From Puccinia triticina (lineage: Eukaryota; Basidiomycota; Pucciniomycetes; Pucciniales; Pucciniaceae): DNA of 64,000 bases. Below are positions 59,892-64,000 of the stretch, in pieces (the stretch's first letter is position 1; each line of letters opens with the position of its first letter). Location: assembly GCF_026914185.1 (NCBI RefSeq), contig NC_070574.1, forward strand, positions 2,356,501-2,420,500, written 5' to 3'. The notes beneath the pieces were generated by a model that searched no databases, had not been told where the DNA came from, and saw nothing but the letters and a program-made list of their open reading frames with translations. Both the position numbers and the translations under genes were made by a program.

Positions 59892-60985
59892 CACTACAAA
59901 CATTTATTATTTTGCCCAAAAATAAAATAAAAGTCAACATGAAAAAAATAAAACCAAAATTCCACTCAGGGGAACAAACTGAGCATGCTGAGCCAAAAAA
60001 ATAAAATGTCCCAAACTGAGCAAAAAACATTGGACAATGTTTTGGGATGGTTTTTTTTTCACGGGCCTGGCGGGCCTGGAGCGGACTTGAGCAGGCCTGG
60101 AGTGGGCTTGAGCGGGCCTTGAGCGGGCCTGAGATGGGCCTGCCCCAAAAGCACATTGGCTCAGTATTAAAGAAGTTTTGCCTTGCCCTGGGAGCTTCTT
60201 GGGCTTTTGATGGGCCCAAATCTCAACATGGGCTTTTGGTGGTCTAGAAGTATCAACCCGGGCTACTGAATAGCCCATGGGCCTTTGAATTCCCAGAAAG
60301 CCCACCATGAGCCCCCACATAGCTAATGGACTCTTGGTGGCCCATGAAGATCCCTATGGGCCAACAGATACTTCCAATGGAAAAGTTCCATCATGGGATC
60401 CCATGGGCTTTTTGCTTCCTTTCTGGGCCACAAAAAGCCCATGGGGAGCTTTTTGGACCACCAAAAGCTCATGAGGATATCTGTTGGCCCATGGAGATCT
60501 TCATGGGCCACCAAAAGCCCATGAGGGTATCTGTTGGCCCATGGAGATCTTCATGGGCTACCAACAACCCATTAGCTATGTGGGGGCTCATGGTGGGCTT
60601 TCTGGGAATTCAAAGGCCCATGGGCTATTCATTGGCCTGGGTTGATACTTCTAGACCACCAAAAGCCCATGTTGAGATTTTGGGCCCATCAAAAGCCCAA
60701 GAAGCTCCCAGGGCAAGGCAAAACTTCTTCAATACTGAGCCAATGTGCTTTTGGGGCAGGCCCGTCTCAGGCCCACTCAAGGCCCGCTCAAGCCCGCTCC
60801 AGGCCCGCCAGGCCCGTGAAAAAAAACCATCCCAAAACATTGTCCAATGTTTTTTGCTCAGTTTGGGACATTTTATTTTTTTGGCTCAGCATGCTCAGTT
60901 TGTTCCCCTGAGTGAAATTTTGGTTTTATTTTTTTCATGTTGACTTTTATTTTATTTTTGGGCAAAATAATAAATGTTTGTAGTG
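59892..60985. mobile_element. CACTA-type foldback, 3-bp target duplication
   Basis: The ends are CACTACAAACATTTATTATT and its complement, with TAG on both sides (59889-59891 and 60986-60988). CACTA termini with a 3-bp duplication are the mark of En/Spm (CACTA) elements. Inverted arms of about 420 bp (CATGCTGAGCCAAAAAAATA; AACATTGGACAATGTTTTGG) enclose a short spacer with repeated GGCCCATG words. No transposase. The high arm identity suggests a young copy. Confidence 0.8.
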
Positions 60986-61288
60986 TAGATTGGTTGGAGA
61001 GGAAGAGAGAGGGTTCTGCCATTGATGTTACGTATCAGTCTGAGAGTAGCTCTCTCCCCCTTCCTCTTGGACCACTCTATTGGATCGGCCCAAGAGGAAT
61101 CCTCCCCTTCTTCCTCTCTGCCTGATATACAATTGGTCCAAGAGGAAGAAGGGGAGTGTTCCCCTCATATCAATACATTGTATTGGTCTGATGGGATCTG
61201 TCTCCCCTTTGCCCTTGGATGGACAGGTCTATTGCATTGGTTGGAGAAAATTTCCCTCATTCTTCCTCTCCAACCAATACAATTACTA

Positions 61289-61510
61289 GGGGGTTTCAAA
61301 GTTGGTCAGTTGCAACTTGCATGCACTTTTGCAAGTTGGTGTTCAAGTTCTTTCTTGAACACCAAGTTGCAAAAGTGCATGCAAGCCACACTGTACTACA
61401 CCCTCTAAGCCTGCTTGAATGTTTTTTTGAAATTTGGTGTTCAATAAAAGCCTTGAACACCAACTTGCAAAAGTGCATGCAAGTCATGCATGGCTGACTT
61501 TGAATCCCCC
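61289..61510. mobile_element. 222-bp mariner-like MITE
   Basis: The ends are GGGGGTTTCAAAGT and (right, inverted) GGGGGATTCAAAGT, flanked by TA on each side (61287-61288 and 61511-61512). The inside is three inverted copies of TTGCATGCACTTTTGCAAGT-like words. Tc1/mariner is suggested by the TA duplication only. Confidence 0.65.
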
Positions 61511-61757
61511 TAGTAGACATAGATTGGTCAGAGAGGAAAGGAGAGGTTTGGGCCCACCTCCTCTCATCTTGGACCAATACACAATGAATGTATTGGTCTA
61601 GTGTTGAGGACCTTCCATCCCCCCCACCCCGGACCCATGTGTTATGTATTCATGTATGTACATACACATTTTGGTCCAGGAGAGCAGTGCAGGAAGCCTG
61701 CAGTTGTGGTACACAATTATGGGAGGCTGTTTCTGTCTCTTGATAAACTGAATATTG

Positions 61758-61813
61758 AAAAAAGAAAGCCGTTTTCCCTGCGCGGGAAAAACAGATTTTG
61801 TATGGTACAGGCC
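61758..61813. repeat. Harbinger-type terminus without partner
   Basis: This reads TTTTCCCTGCGCGGGAAAAA then CAGATTTTGTATGGTACAGG, matching the element end at 19763-19818 over about 50 bp. The expected CTAA after GGTACAGG is altered. It could be the right end of an interval starting at 57934, but this is unproven. Confidence 0.6.
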
Positions 61814-61863
61814 AAGCATTTCACATAGCCAACGGGAAGTCCTCCAATTTTTGAGGGTAAATG

Positions 61864-62318
61864 GAGGACTTCCCGTCAATCTGCAGCCCCCTGCTGAACC
61901 AGATCTGCAGCCAGAAAACCTTAATTTTTGTGGGGAAATGCTGTCCCAGGGGCTGTAGATCTGGTTCTGCAGGGTCTGTAGATCTCAACGGGAAGTCCTC
62001 CACAGATCTGGTTCTGCAGCGTCTGTAGATATCAACAGGAACTGCTTGTCATCCAATTGATGGATATCAAGTTTTCACCAGCAAACAAGGTTGAGTGGCC
62101 TCCTCTAAAACAACCCCTATGCGCTCTATTTAGGCAACAGGAAGTCGTCCAACTGGGCGCTTCATGCCCAGGAGGGGCTTAGTGGAGGACTTCCCATCAA
62201 GATCTACAGACCCTGCAGAACCAGATCTGGAGCCCCTGGGACAGCATTTCCCCTCAAAAATTAAGATTTTCTGGCTGCAGATCTGGTTCTGCAGGGGGCT
62301 GCAGATTGACGGGAAGTC
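61864..62318. repeat. Inverted repeat, arms about 135 bp
   Basis: 61864-61998 (GGACTTCCCGTCAATCTGCA .. GGGGCTGTAGATCTGGTTC) is the complement of 62182-62318. The same words occur at 57.75-57.83 kb. Smaller hairpins (GGAAGTCCTCC..GGAGGACTTCC) overlap both ends. Confidence 0.75.
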
Positions 62319-62703
62319 CTCTGAAGTCCTCCAGTGGAGCTTCAGTTGACTTTGTGCAAGCCCCATGTGCTTATTTCAAATCATGAAAGGAACGGCGTGA
62401 GAGGGCAAAAGCCTTTCCAAATTCAAACTGAGCAAGCTCAGGGAGAGATCCAGCATTTTTTATGCCCGTCACGATGCTGCTCACCTGAGCCGGAAACATA
62501 AGCGGCCACCGAACCAAGCCGTTCTTGGGCGCTAGAGCCTTTCAAGTCCCTGCTTCCCCAAGCTCATCCCACTCATCCTCATCCCTTCAAGTACAATCTG
62601 AAGTCGATTAGACTTAAAAATCCTCAAGACGCGCGAAGGATCCACCGTTCAATCAGATTTGGCTGTCGGTGTGCCATCCTTTCTCCCTCTCAGTCTCGCA
62701 TCA

Positions 62704-64000
62704 ATGGGCGATGAAGTCCTCAGACAGTTTATCTTAGATTCCGATCAGGAGGTGCAAGATTCTCCGAACGCCCGGAGGTCCCAAGGAACCTTTGAAAGGT
62801 CAATCTGTAGAGACGCTGATTTCATCGACATCGCAAATGTAAGCCTTCTTTTTAGTCTTACCCTCAATCCTAGCAAAGCCACTGGAGCGGGGAATCCGGC
62901 GGACCCCGTGCGTAGCGCTCTCATTCGCCGCCAGAAATAAGCAAGCGATGAGTTGTATCATTGACAAAACATTCATTCAGTCCCAGCCAAAGGTTTTGAA
63001 TAACAACAACCGAACTTGCAACAGGCAAGCGGCCACCGTGAGTAGTGCTCGGGGTACACAAACAGAGACATGGATGGAAGGCTGACGCCCTTCTTTTCTC
63101 GACGTTTGCCCGCTCTTCTCGAATTCACAGGCCAAGCGAGCAATGCTCAACAAAAGTCATCCCATTCCCAGTGTTTCCGCCGCTGGCGGTGTCCGCGGCC
63201 GAATGAATGTGCAATCGCACAAGAATCTGCAGACTGCGGAATCTTCACGAACCACTTCCGGCCCAAAATCATCCATTCCAAAGCACTGTCCTCAACCCCC
63301 GACATTCACAACCGTACCAGGTATCGCAGCCCCTCCGCCTCATGCTAAGAAAACTCAAGTCAAGCGACGTCCCCCGTTGCCGGCCACCGAACCTGATACA
63401 AGGGGCCATTACGAAGCCTCATCCTGTCACCAATGTCGTACCAAGACTACTCGACCGAAAATGATCTGCGATCAATCATTCAACCCAAACTGTGTTGTTC
63501 GAATATGTCGCCCCTGTTTAATGGATCGGCCTGCTTACGACGGCATGCCCAAGCTTCGGGGCCCACAATTCCAATTCCAACCCGGCGGGAAAATCCTTTG
63601 CATGAAATGCAGGAATATCTGTCCTTGCATTACGTGTCGGAAGGCGCGGGGTGAGAACCGAGAGATGGGTAACGGTCTGAACGAATTTTACGACTTACGG
63701 GATGAGGCAAAATTGGATGCGCTTTTGGGGAAAAATAAGAAGAAAGACAAAGCTGGGTTCAAGAAGTCGTCACGCCCCTGTCCGAGCCGCGTGGAGAAAG
63801 AGCCGATCGTTGGGAATCAAGATACAAGAACACCCGCGGAGGCCCAAAAGCGCAAGACTAGGCAGCAGGAAGCTGGCTTGGATGAAGTAATTTGCTTGGA
63901 AAAATCTTGGGCCGAGCTTTCCAGCAAACGGGAACGAATCACCTCTGCCGATCGATCCATACCAGGGAGCGGGAGCAGCAAGATCGACGTGAATTTGGAT
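62704..64000 (+). CDS. Paralogue of the zf-4CXXC_R1 gene, 5'-shortened, runs off right edge
   Basis: Exons 62704-62838, 62987-63037 and 63131 to the window end join in phase 0 (introns 148 and 93 nt, GT..AG); 352 codons are visible with no stop. The first exon (MGDEVLRQFILDSDQEVQDS) matches GDEVLRSFVYDSDMEMQDA inside exon 2 of the gene at 41.3-45.4 kb. The second (PKVLNNNN..RQAAT) and third (AKRAMLNK) match at the same splice positions. The cysteine cluster (63425-63640: SCHQCRTKTTRPKMIC..NCVVRICRPC..LCMKCRNICPCITCRKARGE) is complete. Compared with the longer gene, about 230 N-terminal residues are missing, unless upstream exons exist: a CTCTCAG acceptor-like site lies just before the ATG. 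Orientation is opposite. Confidence 0.8.

Noticed and set aside
1..64000. tRNA or rRNA genes
   Set aside because: No convincing T-loop/acceptor pairing or rRNA core sequence was noticed by eye; a covariance-model scan would be needed to exclude them.

Overview
The window looks like repeat-dense nuclear DNA of a basidiomycete, most likely a rust fungus (Puccinia-type). This is an inference from gene style: introns of 53-150 nt with GT..AG borders, Ser/Pro-rich proteins, and abundant Ty1/copia, DIRS-like, PIF/Harbinger and hAT-like debris. Nothing looks prokaryotic. Few real genes are visible in 64 kb; most of the sequence is inverted-repeat (foldback) and hairpin-array DNA.

Layout. 0-1.3 kb: 3' part of an unrecognised gene. 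1.3-9.7 kb: gene-free, with a Tourist-like MITE and a long hairpin array. 9.8-11.6 kb: a hAT-like element (8-bp target duplication) beside a mannosyltransferase exon fragment. 14-15.4 kb: a perfect foldback MITE and a dead copia integrase. 16.8-20.6 kb: a convergent pair of related-looking small-intron genes. Gene A is intact and ends in an AT-hook. Gene B is broken by a Harbinger element that landed in its third intron. 22-23 kb: a damaged coiled-coil gene. 24.6-28.3 kb: a dead DIRS-like gag/RT-RNase H element whose catalytic aspartates all read Asn. 28.5-30.8 kb: a large foldback with a nested foldback. 31-32.2 kb: a copia gag split by a 378-bp MITE. 32.7-37.0 kb: a 4.4-kb hAT-like element filled with hairpin arrays. 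37.5-38.8 kb: three more MITE-type elements.

41.3-45.4 kb: a six-exon gene with a zf-4CXXC_R1 cysteine cluster, followed at 48.1-51.0 kb by a long GC-rich Ser/Pro-rich gene. 53.6-54.6 kb: another foldback around a hairpin array. 55-62.5 kb: dispersed repeats, a CACTA-type foldback and small MITEs. 62.7-64 kb: an opposite-strand, 5'-shortened paralogue of the zinc-cluster gene, running off the right edge.

Two cross-window patterns stand out. First, at least four elements share CAAC..GTTG ends and 7-bp target duplications; one of them restores an interrupted gag frame when removed. Second, arrays built from two alternating palindromes recur inside transposons of different type. Most visible inactivating lesions fit C-to-T change at TpCpG, the RIP-like context reported for rust-lineage fungi.
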